A stretch of DNA of 64,000 bases from DAOULY01 sp034414595 (GTDB lineage: Bacteria > Chloroflexota > Dehalococcoidia > SZUA-161 > JAUWZY01): assembly GCA_034414595.1 (NCBI GenBank), contig DAOULY010000002.1, positions 248,001 to 312,000 on the forward strand, read 5' to 3'. The notes under the pieces are model-generated. The model was not told the origin of the DNA and made no database searches. It saw only the letters and a list, made by a program, of their open reading frames with translations. A program made the translations under genes and the position numbers. Every line of letters begins with the position of its first letter. The stretch's first letter is position 1. Of this stretch, positions 1-9,874 are shown one piece after another.

Positions 1-249
1 CTGGATCAGGCCATCAAAGAAGCAGACAAAATCTCGCTGGCACTGATAGATTTATCCGGCTTTGACCGCAGTATCTGGGAACGCTGCGACCAGATGCGAG
101 AGGCGAAGATACCTTTTCTGGTGATTGCACCCCAGCGCAGCCCCACCATTCAGCAAGACAGCATGATGCACGGTGCCCGCGGTGTGCTGGTCAAGCCCGT
201 TGGAGTTAAGGAACTTATGGGATATATACGCGCCCTGCTCGGTGAATAA
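1..249 (+). CDS. Response-regulator receiver-like domain, C-terminal part
   Basis: The reading frame is open from the first base of the window to TAA at 247-249 and gives 82 residues, so the N-terminus lies outside. The end of the chain reads like the last half of a CheY-type receiver fold: an LVIAP strand, a glycine turn, then VLVKPV with the conserved Lys-Pro of beta-5, followed by an amphipathic helix ending the protein. The phospho-acceptor Asp would lie upstream and cannot be seen. No output domain follows, so this is either a stand-alone receiver or a protein whose receiver is C-terminal. It ends 15 bases before the glucan operon start, so it could be co-transcribed with it. Confidence 0.6.
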   Translation: MDQAIKEADKISLALIDLSGFDRSIWERCDQMREAKIPFLVIAPQRSPTIQQDSMMHGARGVLVKPVGVKELMGYIRALLGE

Positions 250-264
250 GTGAGGAGTTCTGAC

Positions 265-3200
265 GTGCCGAGGCAAAATACTAAGTCCTTTCCTTTTGAG
301 GATGATGCCCTCTGGTATCAGGATGCTATAATCTATGAACTCCATGTCCGGGCGTTCTCCGATGACGATGGGGACGGAGTAGGAGACTTTCGGGGGCTGA
401 CAAGGAAGCTTGACTACCTTCAAGACTTGGGAATTACGGCTATCTGGCTGCTCCCCTTCTACCCCTCACCCCTGAAAGACGATGGTTATGATATCGCAGA
501 CTATACCGACATCCTGCCTATCTACGGGAATATGCACGACTTTAGAGACTTCGTCGAGGAGGCCCACCGGCGCGGCCTGCGTGTTATCACCGAGCTGGTC
601 GTTAACCACACGTCCGACCAGCATCCCTGGTTCCAGCGAGCCCGGCATGCGCCACCGGGAAGCCGCTGGCGTGACTTCTATGTCTGGAGCGACACTCCAG
701 ATAAGTATAAAGAAGCCCGCATCATTTTTAAGGACTACGAATACTCCAACTGGGCCTGGGACCAAGTTGCCAAGGCCTACTACTGGCACCGCTTTTATTC
801 GCACCAGCCCGACCTCAACTACGATAGTCCACAGGTCCGGCGAGCTGCCTTTAGGGTGATGGATCACTGGCTGCGGCTGGGGGTTGATGGCCTCAGGGTT
901 GATGCCGTGCCCTATCTCTACGAGCGTGAGGGTACAAACTGCGAGAACCTGCCTGAAACGCATGCCTTCTTAAAAGAACTGCGGAAGCACATCGATGGTA
1001 AATTCAAGAACCGCATGCTACTCGCCGAGGCCAATCAGTGGCCGGAGGATGTGGCGGCGTACTTCGGCGATGGTGACGAGTTCCACATGGCATTTCATTT
1101 CCCCCTCATGCCACGTATGTTTATGGCCATCCGCAGGGAGGAGCGCTTCCCCATCGTTGACATCCTCCAGGAGACACCCCAAATCCTAGAAAACTGCCAG
1201 TGGGCCCTTTTCCTGCGCAACCACGATGAGCTCACCTTGGAGATGGTCACCGATGAAGAGCGTGACTACATGTACCGAATGTACGCCCATGATGCTCAGA
1301 TGCGAATCAATCTGGGTATCCGCCGCCGCCTGGCCCCGCTGCTCAACAATGACCGAAAGAAGATTGAGCTGATGACTGGCCTGCTTTTCTCCCTACCCGG
1401 GACGCCTGTGCTCTACTACGGGGACGAAATTGGGATGGGGGACAATTTCTATCTCGGTGACCGTAATGGTGTGCGCACGCCGATGCAATGGAGCCCTAAT
1501 CGAAATGCAGGCTTCTCAGGCGCTAACCCGCAGAGGCTCTATCTGCCGGTAATCATTGACCCGGAGTATCACTATGAGGCCATCAATGTGGAAACCCAGC
1601 AGAACAACCCTGACTCCCTCCTCTGGTGGATGAAACGCATCATTGCGCTAAGGAAGCGTTTCAAGGCCTTTGGACGAGGAAGCCTTGACCTCCTTCATCC
1701 GCAGAATCCCAAGGTGCTGGCTTTTATCCGTAGGTATCAGGATGAGACCGTCCTGGTTGTGGCCAATCTTTCCCATTTGGCCCAGCAAGTACATCTCGAC
1801 CTCACTGACTTTAGAGGAAGCATCCCTGTTGAACTCTTCGGACGGGTGAGCTTCGCCCCTATTGCCGAATCTCCATACTACATCACTCTTGGCCCGTACG
1901 CCTTTTACTGGTTTTCCCTTGAGCCTGAGCAAGCGGAGTCACTCAGGCTCCGTCCCCTGCCAGCGGAGTCGATCGCATCACCGCGTACCGTGACAGTGAA
2001 GGAAAGGGAGGAGGAACTCTTCGAAAAGGAGAACTGGACCGCGCTGGAACGAGCCCTGCTTGGCTACATTAGAGGACGCCGCTGGTTTCGGGGAAAAGCA
2101 CGGCATATCCGGTCAGTGTGGATCGAGGATGTCGTCCCCTTGCGTTTCACGGACTCTATCGCTCACCTTGTCCTGCTTCAGGTGGAGTATACCGAAGGAG
2201 AACCGGAGACCTATTTGCTTCCTCTCACCAGTGCTTCGGCAAACGATACGGAGCAGCTTGTATCTGAGCATCCTCATGCCATTGTCGCTCGTCTGAAGCA
2301 TCGGAGTAGAGACAGCGATGCCGAAAGCATACTCTATGATGCCATGGTGGACAAGGACTTCTGTACCGGCCTGCTGGAGGCTATTGCCCGCCGCCGCCGC
2401 TTCAAGGGAGCAGACAGCCAGGTCTTGGCCTTGCCGACCCGAGCCTTCAAGACCAGCCGTGGAGCACCAGATGCTCCCTTAGAGCCCGCCCCAATTAAAG
2501 CTGAACAGAGCAACACTTCAGTCGTCTACGGGGACCGACTTATCCTGAAGTTCTTCCGGCGAATCGAGGAGGGGCTAAACCCCGACCTGGAGATTGGCCG
2601 TTATCTCACCGAGAAGGTGTCCTTCGCCCACATTCCGCCGCTCGCTGGTGCCCTGGAGTACCACCGAAGAAACGCCAGACCTGTGAGTTTAGCTATTCTC
2701 CAGGGCCTCGTGCTCAACGAAGGAGATGCCTGGCGGTATACCCTGGATTCCCTGGGGCGCTACTTTGAAAATGTGTTGACACATCCCACGGTACAGGTAC
2801 CGCCCATTCCTCAAAGACCTCTCTTATCGCTGGGCAAGGAGATCCCTGAGCTGGCACAGGAGACCATCGGACACTATCTGGCCTCAGCACAGCTCTTAGG
2901 CAAGCGCACTGCTGAACTCCATATGGCGCTGGCCTCAGTCACCGATGACTCTGACTTTGCCCCAGAAGCATTCTCCGTCATATACCAGAATTCCATCTAC
3001 CACGCCATGCGAAGTTACACCATACAGACCTTGCAACTGCTACGCCAGCGATTAGAAGACCTTCCTGAAGAAACGAAGGAGGACGCCCAAACAGTCTTGC
3101 AATCGGAAAAGGCTATCATTGAACGTTTCCGCATGGTCCGCAGTCGGAAGTTCAAAGCGGCACGGATCCGCTGTCACGGCGACTACCATCTAGGTCAGGT

Positions 3201-3627
3201 ACTATACACGGGCAAGGACTTCGTGATCATCGACTTCGAAGGCGAACCAGTGCGACCGCTGAGCGAGCGGCGGTTGAAACGTTCGCCCCTCAGGGATGTC
3301 GCCGGTATGATACGCTCGTTTGACTACGCCGCACATACGGCCCTGCTCCGTCAGACATCGTCAGCCCTGCGCCCTGAAGATCTACCAGCGCTGGAGCAAT
3401 GGGGGCGATTCTGGTATATCTGGGTTTCGGCAACCTTTCTTACGGCCTACCTCGACGTTGTGTCCCAATCCCGCCTGCTACCCGAGGATCCGGAGGAATT
3501 GAAGATACTATTAGATGCCTACCTTCTGGATAAGGCTGTTTACGAGATTGGCTATGAGCTCAACAACCGCCCGGACTGGATGAAAGTGACTCTTCAGGGG
3601 ATTTTGCAGTTGCTGGAGGCTGAGTAA
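265..3627 (+). CDS. treS: Trehalose synthase-maltokinase fusion (TreS-Mak)
   Basis: Bifunctional enzyme of about 1120 residues. The N-terminal half (about 1-560) is a GH13 trehalose synthase that interconverts maltose and trehalose. Its catalytic triad is visible as Asp213 (RVDAV), Glu255 (LLAEANQW) and Asp321 (RNHDEL), and the TreS-type NHTSDQHPWF stretch is present. The C-terminal half (about 590-1120) is a maltokinase with HGDYHLGQ near residue 970 and IDFEGEP near 988, which phosphorylates maltose to maltose-1-phosphate. GTG at 265 is preferred over the in-frame GTG at 250 because GAGGAG sits 7 bases upstream of it. The stop overlaps the malQ ATG (TAATG). Maltose-1-phosphate normally feeds GlgE, but no glgE is in the window. 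Confidence 0.93.
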   Translation: MPRQNTKSFPFEDDALWYQDAIIYELHVRAFSDDDGDGVGDFRGLTRKLDYLQDLGITAIWLLPFYPSPLKDDGYDIADYTDILPIYGNMHDFRDFVEEAHRRGLRVITELVVNHTSDQHPWFQRARHAPPGSRWRDFYVWSDTPDKYKEARIIFKDYEYSNWAWDQVAKAYYWHRFYSHQPDLNYDSPQVRRAAFRVMDHWLRLGVDGLRVDAVPYLYEREGTNCENLPETHAFLKELRKHIDGKFKNRMLLAEANQWPEDVAAYFGDGDEFHMAFHFPLMPRMFMAIRREERFPIVDILQETPQILENCQWALFLRNHDELTLEMVTDEERDYMYRMYAHDAQMRINLGIRRRLAPLLNNDRKKIELMTGLLFSLPGTPVLYYGDEIGMGDNFYLGDRNGVRTPMQWSPNRNAGFSGANPQRLYLPVIIDPEYHYEAINVETQQNNPDSLLWWMKRIIALRKRFKAFGRGSLDLLHPQNPKVLAFIRRYQDETVLVVANLSHLAQQVHLDLTDFRGSIPVELFGRVSFAPIAESPYYITLGPYAFYWFSLEPEQAESLRLRPLPAESIASPRTVTVKEREEELFEKENWTALERALLGYIRGRRWFRGKARHIRSVWIEDVVPLRFTDSIAHLVLLQVEYTEGEPETYLLPLTSASANDTEQLVSEHPHAIVARLKHRSRDSDAESILYDAMVDKDFCTGLLEAIARRRRFKGADSQVLALPTRAFKTSRGAPDAPLEPAPIKAEQSNTSVVYGDRLILKFFRRIEEGLNPDLEIGRYLTEKVSFAHIPPLAGALEYHRRNARPVSLAILQGLVLNEGDAWRYTLDSLGRYFENVLTHPTVQVPPIPQRPLLSLGKEIPELAQETIGHYLASAQLLGKRTAELHMALASVTDDSDFAPEAFSVIYQNSIYHAMRSYTIQTLQLLRQRLEDLPEETKEDAQTVLQSEKAIIERFRMVRSRKFKAARIRCHGDYHLGQVLYTGKDFVIIDFEGEPVRPLSERRLKRSPLRDVAGMIRSFDYAAHTALLRQTSSALRPEDLPALEQWGRFWYIWVSATFLTAYLDVVSQSRLLPEDPEELKILLDAYLLDKAVYEIGYELNNRPDWMKVTLQGILQLLEAE

Positions 3628-5741
3628 TGAAGGCTTCTCAGCTTCACCAGCTTTACCACTTGGCCCGCCTCTACGGCGTGCAAACTGCCTATTACGATGT
3701 AGAACACCACCGCCGACAGGCCTCCACAGAGTCCTTGCTGGCGGTGCTCCGCTCATTAGGAGCATCAGTAACAACCCTTGATGATGTGCCCTCAGCCTTG
3801 CGAGAGCGACAGCAGAGCCTATGGCAACAGCCACTGGAGCCGGTAGCAACTGCCCGGGGTGATGAACCGCTCGCAATGGAGGTGCGCCTTCCCGCCAGCA
3901 TGGCCGATGCTCCTTTGGTCGGTCACTTGGTGCTGGAGACCGGCGAGCAGCGGGACTGGAAATGGCAGGGTGCTGGGTTAGAAGTCATAGACACCGCAGA
4001 AGTGGAGGAGACACGATATGTGGTCAAACGTCTCCCCCTGCCAGGAGGGCTGCCCTTGGGATATCACCGGTTTACCTTAGAGCTGCCGGGAAGGCCTGTT
4101 GAGGCCCTCATCATTGGTGCGCCCATTAAGGCCTATACTCCTCCAGAGGGAGCCCAAGGCCGAACCTGGGGAGTCTTTCTCCCGCTATACGCCTTTTGCA
4201 CTCAAAGGAGCTGGGGAAGCGGTGACCTCTCCGACTTGGAGGATTTGCTCGCATGGGTTAGGGAAGTCGGGGGTGGTGTGGTGGCCACCCTGCCTCTCCT
4301 CGCCACTTTCCTGGATGAGCCCTTTGAGCCCAGCCCTTATGCTCCGGTGAGCCGCCTCCTCTGGAACGAGTTCTATCTAGATGTAACACGGGTCCCTGAA
4401 CTACGGAAATGTCCTTCCGCGCAGGCAATTATGTCATCCTCGTCATTCCAGCAGGAGCTTGAGTCCCTGCGTGGCTTACCTCTCGTGGACTATCGACGCC
4501 AGATGGCTCTGAAGCGCTGGGTCTTAGAAGAACTATCCCGCTGCTTTTTTGTTGAGGCTTCCGACCGTCTTGATGCTCTTCACAGCTTCGCCAAGGCCCA
4601 TCCCGTGGTAGAGGACTATGCACGCTTTCGGGCCACCTGTGAGAAGAGGCGTGCCTCCTGGCAGTCATGGCCGTCGCCGCTTCGGGAAGGCGTCTTACGG
4701 CATGGGGATTATGACGAAGAGGCAAAGCAATACCACATTTATGTGCAATGGCAGGCCCACCAGCAATTCCAGGCTCTTTTCGGAAAGGCCCGCCAAAATG
4801 GACAGAGGCTGTACCTGGACCTGCCGCTTGGGGTTCATCCCGATGGCTATGATGTCTGGCGCGAACGCAGCGTGTTCGCCACGGATATTTCAGGGGGTGC
4901 ACCACCGGATGTCGTCTTCACCAAGGGACAGAACTGGGGATTCCCACCGCTGCACCCAGAGAAGATCAGGGAGCAGGGCTACCGATACATCATCGCCTAT
5001 TTACGGCACCACCTCCAGCATGCTGGTCTGCTCCGGATCGACCATGTGATGGGTCTTCATCGCCTTTTCTGGATCCCGGAGCAGATGGAGGCCAGCCAGG
5101 GACTGTATGTACGCTACCCGGCCGAGGAACTCTACGCTGTCTTAGCCCTTGAGTCCTATCGGAATCAGGCTATTATCGTGGGCGAGGACCTGGGCACCGT
5201 GCCACCACAGGTCAGACCGGCAATGGCCAATCATGGCCTCCATCGTATGTATGTAGTGCAGTACGAGCTTGCCTCCAATCACCTAAGAGCTCTGCGAGCA
5301 GTCCCAGCCAATGCGGTAGCCAGTCTCAACACACATGATATGCCACCCTTTGCCGCCTTTTGGCAAAGGACAGATATCCAAGACAGGATAGAGCTGGGAC
5401 TCTTGGATAAAACAGGCGCCCAGACTGAGCGTAGAACCCGCCGGGCCACCGAGAAAGCCCTGGTCAGCTTTTTGCGTCAAAGAGGTTGGGCCAATAACTC
5501 ATCGGTGGAGACCCAAGCCATTCTAAGGTCCACTCTAGGGCTCATCGGCGCGAGCCCGGCCCGTGTTGTCTTGGTAAACTTAGAGGACCTTTGGCTGGAG
5601 ACACAGCCCCAGAACACACCAGGTACGCGGGCAGAACGCCCAAACTGGCGTCATAAGTCCCGCTATGCGTTTGAGGCGTTCTCACGCTCGCCGGAGGTGC
5701 TGGAAACACTTCAAACTCTGAACCGCCTTCGCAGACACTAA
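3627..5741 (+). CDS. malQ: 4-alpha-glucanotransferase (amylomaltase, GH77)
   Basis: Disproportionates malto-oligosaccharides by transferring glucanyl chains. The protein is 704 residues, close to the E. coli-type long form with an extended N-terminal region (about 1-150). GH77 hallmarks are clear: DLPLGVHPDGYD, the nucleophile Asp472 in LRIDHV, the acid/base Glu520 in GEDLGT, and Asp571 in NTHDMP. The start codon overlaps the stop of treS, implying translational coupling. In this operon it would balance chain lengths between glycogen, maltose for TreS, and malto-oligomers for TreY. Confidence 0.93.
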   Translation: MKASQLHQLYHLARLYGVQTAYYDVEHHRRQASTESLLAVLRSLGASVTTLDDVPSALRERQQSLWQQPLEPVATARGDEPLAMEVRLPASMADAPLVGHLVLETGEQRDWKWQGAGLEVIDTAEVEETRYVVKRLPLPGGLPLGYHRFTLELPGRPVEALIIGAPIKAYTPPEGAQGRTWGVFLPLYAFCTQRSWGSGDLSDLEDLLAWVREVGGGVVATLPLLATFLDEPFEPSPYAPVSRLLWNEFYLDVTRVPELRKCPSAQAIMSSSSFQQELESLRGLPLVDYRRQMALKRWVLEELSRCFFVEASDRLDALHSFAKAHPVVEDYARFRATCEKRRASWQSWPSPLREGVLRHGDYDEEAKQYHIYVQWQAHQQFQALFGKARQNGQRLYLDLPLGVHPDGYDVWRERSVFATDISGGAPPDVVFTKGQNWGFPPLHPEKIREQGYRYIIAYLRHHLQHAGLLRIDHVMGLHRLFWIPEQMEASQGLYVRYPAEELYAVLALESYRNQAIIVGEDLGTVPPQVRPAMANHGLHRMYVVQYELASNHLRALRAVPANAVASLNTHDMPPFAAFWQRTDIQDRIELGLLDKTGAQTERRTRRATEKALVSFLRQRGWANNSSVETQAILRSTLGLIGASPARVVLVNLEDLWLETQPQNTPGTRAERPNWRHKSRYAFEAFSRSPEVLETLQTLNRLRRH

Positions 5742-5760
5742 CGCTTATGAGGAGTAGGAG

Positions 5761-6087
5761 ATGGAAAAGAAAACTGGTGCCAAAGAGACCAAGAAGAGAG
5801 GAACAAGGAAACCTGCCCGACCCAGAGCCAAGTCGGTCTCCTTTCGCCTGGACGCTCCGGACGCAAGCGCTGTCGCCGTCGCCGGAGACTTCAACGGCTG
5901 GGACCCTAATGCCTGCCCCCTCTGGTATGGTGAGGGTGGGGTGTGGGAAAGGAAGGTGAGTCTCTCTCCCGGAGTCCATCAGTACAAGTTCGTAGTGGAT
6001 GGGATGGAATGGTGGGAAGACCCCCTCAACCCCAACCGAGTGCCGAATGATTTCGGTACCTTTAACTCAGTTTGTGAGGTCGCTTAG
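5761..6087 (+). CDS. Stand-alone CBM48 glycogen-binding domain protein
   Basis: A 108-residue protein: about 25 basic residues (Lys/Arg/Pro rich) followed by a single CBM48/AMPK-beta-type glycogen-binding fold. The FNGWDP motif, the HQYKFVVDG strand and the WWEDPLNP turn are all characteristic of glucan-binding modules. No catalytic domain is attached. GGAG lies just upstream of the ATG at 5761. It sits between malQ and glgB and ends 3 bases before glgB, so its likely role is to bind glycogen or tether the neighbouring enzymes to it. The tethering role is inference; the fold assignment is strong. Confidence 0.85.
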   Translation: MEKKTGAKETKKRGTRKPARPRAKSVSFRLDAPDASAVAVAGDFNGWDPNACPLWYGEGGVWERKVSLSPGVHQYKFVVDGMEWWEDPLNPNRVPNDFGTFNSVCEVA

Positions 6088-6090
6088 TGT

Positions 6091-8010
6091 ATGCCTGACA
6101 AAGCGAAAGCAGTGCACCAAGATGTCACCCTGCTGACCGATGATGATTTCTACCTCTTCAATGAGGGGAGTCACTTTCATCTGCACCAGAAGCTGGGTTC
6201 CCACATCCTGACTGTAGAAGGAGAGGAAGGGACTTATTTCGCAGTATGGGCGCCCAACGCAGAGCAAGTGTTTGTCATGGGCGACTTCAACAGCTGGAAC
6301 AAGACAAGTCACCCGTTATATGCCCGGGGACAATCGGGAATTTGGGAGGGCTTCGTGGCAGGTGTGGGTAAAGGGGCTTTCTACAAGTATCACATCGTCA
6401 CCAAGTACCAAGGCTACCGGGTGGACAAGGCCGACCCCTTCGCTCTCTATGGCGAAGTGTCTCCCAAGACGTCCTCAATTGTCTGGGACCTGGACCACAC
6501 CTGGGAAGACCAGGAGTGGATGGCAGAGCGGCATCGACGCAACGCACTCGATGCCCCCATCGCTATCTACGAGGTGCACATAGGTTCCTGGATGAGGGTG
6601 CCGGAAGAAGACAGCCGCCCGCTGACTTATCGTGAGCTGGCCCCCAGGCTGGCTGAGTACGTTACGCGGCTGGGCTTCACCCATGTGGAGCTTCTTCCGG
6701 TGATGGAGCACCCTTTCTACGGTTCCTGGGGCTACCAGACTACGGGATACTTCGCCCCCACCAGTCGCTATGGCACTCCCCAAGACTTCATGTACCTCAT
6801 CGACTATCTGCACCAGCATGGCATAGGTGTGATCCTGGACTGGGTACCGTCCCACTTCCCCAGCGACGAGCACGGGCTTGGTTTCTTTGATGGAACTTAT
6901 CTCTTCGAGCACTCCGACCCAAGGCAGAGAATTCACCCCGACTGGGACAGTCTAATCTTCAACTACGGACGCCACGAGGTGCGAAGCTTCCTGATCAGCA
7001 GCGCGCTGTTCTGGTTGGACAAATACCATGCAGATGGGCTACGCGTGGACGCTGTTGCCTCCATGCTTTATCTGGACTACGGTCGCGAAGACGGCGAATG
7101 GATACCGAACCAGTACGGGGGTCGGGAGAACCTTGAGGCCCTCGCCTTCTTGCGACGCTTCAATGAAGAAGTCTATAAAAGCCATCCCGACGTGCAAACC
7201 ATCGCCGAGGAGTCCACCGCCTGGCCCATGGTCTCCCGGCCGACCTACATCGGGGGCCTGGGCTTCGGCATGAAGTGGGACATGGGCTGGATGCACGACA
7301 CGCTGGAGTACATCACCAAAGACCACATCTTCAGAAAGTACCATCATAACAATCTCACCTTTCGCATGATCTACGCCTTTTTTGAGAACTTCGTTCTCCC
7401 TCTTTCTCACGATGAGGTAGTGCATGGCAAGGGGTCACTCCTGGGTAAGATGCCTGGAGATGACTGGCAGAAGTTCGCCAATTTGAGGCTCTTGCTTGGG
7501 TATATGTATGCCCAGCCCGGTAAGAAACTCCTGTTCATGGGTGGTGAGTTCGGTCAGTGGCGGGAGTGGGCTCACGACGAGAGCCTGGAGTGGCATTTGT
7601 TGGCCTATGCACCTCATACAGGCCTGCAGCAGTGGCTGAGTGCCCTGAATCAATTCTATGTTAGCCAACCTGCTCTCCATGAGCTGGACTGCCACTCGGA
7701 CGGATTCGAATGGATCGACTGCAGCGACGCTGACAGTAGTGTCCTCAGCCTCATCCGCAAGGGACACTCTGCAAATGATGTCATTCTCGTCGTATGTAAC
7801 TTCACTCCTGTGCCCCGCTTCGACTACCAGGTGGGAATTCCGAGTGAGGGACTGTGGAGAGAGGTCTTGAACAGCGACGCCGAGGAATACGGAGGAAGCG
7901 GTCACGGCAACCCTGGTGGGGTGGAAGCCTCTCCAGTCCCGTTCCATGGCCGTCCCTATTCCCTCAACCTCACCCTGCCTCCCTTGGCTGCTGTGTTTTT
8001 TCAGAAGTGA
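6091..8010 (+). CDS. glgB: 1,4-alpha-glucan branching enzyme (GH13_9)
   Basis: Forms alpha-1,6 branches in glycogen. It has 639 residues with an N-terminal CBM48 module (about 50-140, GDFNSW), the TIM-barrel, and a C-terminal beta domain. The catalytic residues are Asp320 (LRVDAVASMLYLDY), Glu373 (IAEESTAWP) and Asp441 (LSHDEVVHGKGSL); these are diagnostic GlgB signatures. The start at 6091 lies 3 bases after the CBM48 gene. It is the fourth gene of the operon, followed 6 bases later by treZ. Confidence 0.95.
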   Translation: MPDKAKAVHQDVTLLTDDDFYLFNEGSHFHLHQKLGSHILTVEGEEGTYFAVWAPNAEQVFVMGDFNSWNKTSHPLYARGQSGIWEGFVAGVGKGAFYKYHIVTKYQGYRVDKADPFALYGEVSPKTSSIVWDLDHTWEDQEWMAERHRRNALDAPIAIYEVHIGSWMRVPEEDSRPLTYRELAPRLAEYVTRLGFTHVELLPVMEHPFYGSWGYQTTGYFAPTSRYGTPQDFMYLIDYLHQHGIGVILDWVPSHFPSDEHGLGFFDGTYLFEHSDPRQRIHPDWDSLIFNYGRHEVRSFLISSALFWLDKYHADGLRVDAVASMLYLDYGREDGEWIPNQYGGRENLEALAFLRRFNEEVYKSHPDVQTIAEESTAWPMVSRPTYIGGLGFGMKWDMGWMHDTLEYITKDHIFRKYHHNNLTFRMIYAFFENFVLPLSHDEVVHGKGSLLGKMPGDDWQKFANLRLLLGYMYAQPGKKLLFMGGEFGQWREWAHDESLEWHLLAYAPHTGLQQWLSALNQFYVSQPALHELDCHSDGFEWIDCSDADSSVLSLIRKGHSANDVILVVCNFTPVPRFDYQVGIPSEGLWREVLNSDAEEYGGSGHGNPGGVEASPVPFHGRPYSLNLTLPPLAAVFFQK

Positions 8011-8016
8011 GGGGAA

Positions 8017-9870
8017 ATGGCAATGAGCTCGGCCATAAGCCTGGGCGCCACATATTTGGGAAACGGACAATGCCGGTTCATTGTCTGGGCACCCCTGGCT
8101 CAAAAGGTGGAGGTGCACCTCATGGTGCCCGAAGACCAGTTTCTTCCCCTGGAAAGAGATGGGCGAGGGTACCATCAAGCTGTCGTGGAAGGCGTGGAGC
8201 CGGGAAGCCTTTACCTCTACAGGCTGGACGGCGAGAAGGAGCGCCCCGACCCTGCCTCCCGCTTCCAGCCTCAGGGCGTCCACGGGCCCTCGCAGGTGGG
8301 GGATTCCTGTTTTCCCTGGGAGGATGGCTGCTGGTCTGGTCTTCCCCTTCAGGACTACATCATCTACGAGCTCCACGTGGGGACTTTCACCCCGGAAGGC
8401 ACTTTTGACGCCGTTATCCCCCTTCTGGATGAAGTGAAGGGACTGGGTATCACTGCTGTGGAGTTCATGCCCGTCGCCCAGTTCCCGGGGAGCCGCAATT
8501 GGGGTTATGACGGTGTTTACCCTTTCGCCGTGCACAATTCCTACGGTGGCCCAGAAGGCCTCAAACGACTGGTGAACGCCTGTCACCAGCGGGGCTTGGC
8601 TGTTGTCCTGGATGTGGTCTACAACCACATCGGTCCAGAGGGAAACTACCTGGGGGACTTCGGGCCCTATTTCACTGAGCGGTATCGCACGCTATGGGGA
8701 GCGGCCCTAAATTTTGACGGGCCCGATAGCGATGAGGTGAGACGTTTCTTTATTGAGAATGCCCTCCATTGGATTACAGAGTTCCACATCGATGCCTTAA
8801 GGCTTGATGCCGTCCATGCTATTTTGGATTACTCGCCCCAGCCGTTCTTAGAAGAGCTATCTACAACGGTGCACGAGCAAGCGAGTCAACTCAATCGACA
8901 GGTCTATCTTATCCCGGAGAGCGCTGCCAACGATGCCCGTCTTATCCGTTCACGCGAACTCGGTGGCTATGGGCTGGATGCCCAGTGGAACGATGACTGT
9001 CACCACTGCCTTCATGTGCTACTTACGGGGGAGGGGACAGGTTACTATCAGGACTTCGGCAGCATCCAGCAACTTGTCAAAGCCTTTGAGGAGGGGTTCG
9101 TCTATTCAGGTGAATACTCCCCATACCGCCGACGCCGACATGGCATTTCCTCCCGACACATCCCAGCCCACCGTTTCGTGGTCTTCGCGCAGAACCACGA
9201 CCAAGTGGGGAACCGCATGCTCGGCGAACGCTTGAGCCAGCTTATCTCCTTCGAAGGGCTCAAGCTTGCTGCTGGCGTGTTCCTCCTCTCGCCTTTCATC
9301 CCTTTGCTATTCATGGGCGAGGAATATGGAGAGACGGCTCCCTTTCAGTACTTCATCAGTCACTCTGACCCGGTGCTCGTTGAGGCTGTGCGGCAGGGGC
9401 GCCGGGAGGAGTTTGCTGCCTTCAAGTGGCAGGGCGAACCACCCGACCCACAGGATGAAGCCACCTTCCTGCGCGCCAAGCTCAGTCATCACCTGCGCCA
9501 AGAGGGACACCACCGGGTGCTGCTGGAGTTCTACAAAGAATTAATTCGGCTTCGCAAGGATATTCCCTCTTTGGTCTACCTGAGCAAGGATGCCCTGGAA
9601 GTGCTGGGCTACGAGAATTCTAAAGTTCTGTACCTCCGGCGCTGGAGAAATGGGAGTGAGGCAATGTCCGTGTTCCATTTCGGGGATGCCCCGGTTCCCA
9701 TTGCCCTCCCCGTGCCAGTAGGTCGCTGGCACAAGCTACTGGACTCGGCAGAGGAACGATGGAATGGGCCAGGAGGCATGGTGACCCAAGTGCTCAGTTC
9801 AGAGGGCGAGGTGAACCTGAGCTTACCTCCACAGGCGTTTGTTCTGTTTGTACGCAGAGAGGAGCCTTAA
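8017..9870 (+). CDS. treZ: Maltooligosyltrehalose trehalohydrolase (TreZ)
   Basis: Releases trehalose from maltooligosyl-trehalose, the second step of the TreY-TreZ pathway. It has 617 residues with an N-terminal CBM48-like module (about 5-95), then a GH13_10 barrel. Catalytic residues are Asp264 (LRLDAVHAI), Glu301 (LIPESAAND) and Asp395 (QNHDQVGNR). The LDVVYNHIGPEGNYL loop is typical of TreZ. A GAGGGGA ribosome-binding site precedes ATG 8017; a second ATG two codons downstream is an alternative. Its partner treY lies two genes downstream. Confidence 0.94.
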   Translation: MAMSSAISLGATYLGNGQCRFIVWAPLAQKVEVHLMVPEDQFLPLERDGRGYHQAVVEGVEPGSLYLYRLDGEKERPDPASRFQPQGVHGPSQVGDSCFPWEDGCWSGLPLQDYIIYELHVGTFTPEGTFDAVIPLLDEVKGLGITAVEFMPVAQFPGSRNWGYDGVYPFAVHNSYGGPEGLKRLVNACHQRGLAVVLDVVYNHIGPEGNYLGDFGPYFTERYRTLWGAALNFDGPDSDEVRRFFIENALHWITEFHIDALRLDAVHAILDYSPQPFLEELSTTVHEQASQLNRQVYLIPESAANDARLIRSRELGGYGLDAQWNDDCHHCLHVLLTGEGTGYYQDFGSIQQLVKAFEEGFVYSGEYSPYRRRRHGISSRHIPAHRFVVFAQNHDQVGNRMLGERLSQLISFEGLKLAAGVFLLSPFIPLLFMGEEYGETAPFQYFISHSDPVLVEAVRQGRREEFAAFKWQGEPPDPQDEATFLRAKLSHHLRQEGHHRVLLEFYKELIRLRKDIPSLVYLSKDALEVLGYENSKVLYLRRWRNGSEAMSVFHFGDAPVPIALPVPVGRWHKLLDSAEERWNGPGGMVTQVLSSEGEVNLSLPPQAFVLFVRREEP

Positions 9871-9874
9871 AGCT

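Noticed and set aside
250..264. GTG 250 as the start of the TreS fusion
   Set aside because: It directly abuts the previous stop and its own Shine-Dalgarno would lie in the codons; GTG 265 is positioned correctly after GAGGAG.
7435..8628. 397-residue minus-strand open frame
   Set aside because: Antisense to glgB and treZ, both with full catalytic motifs.
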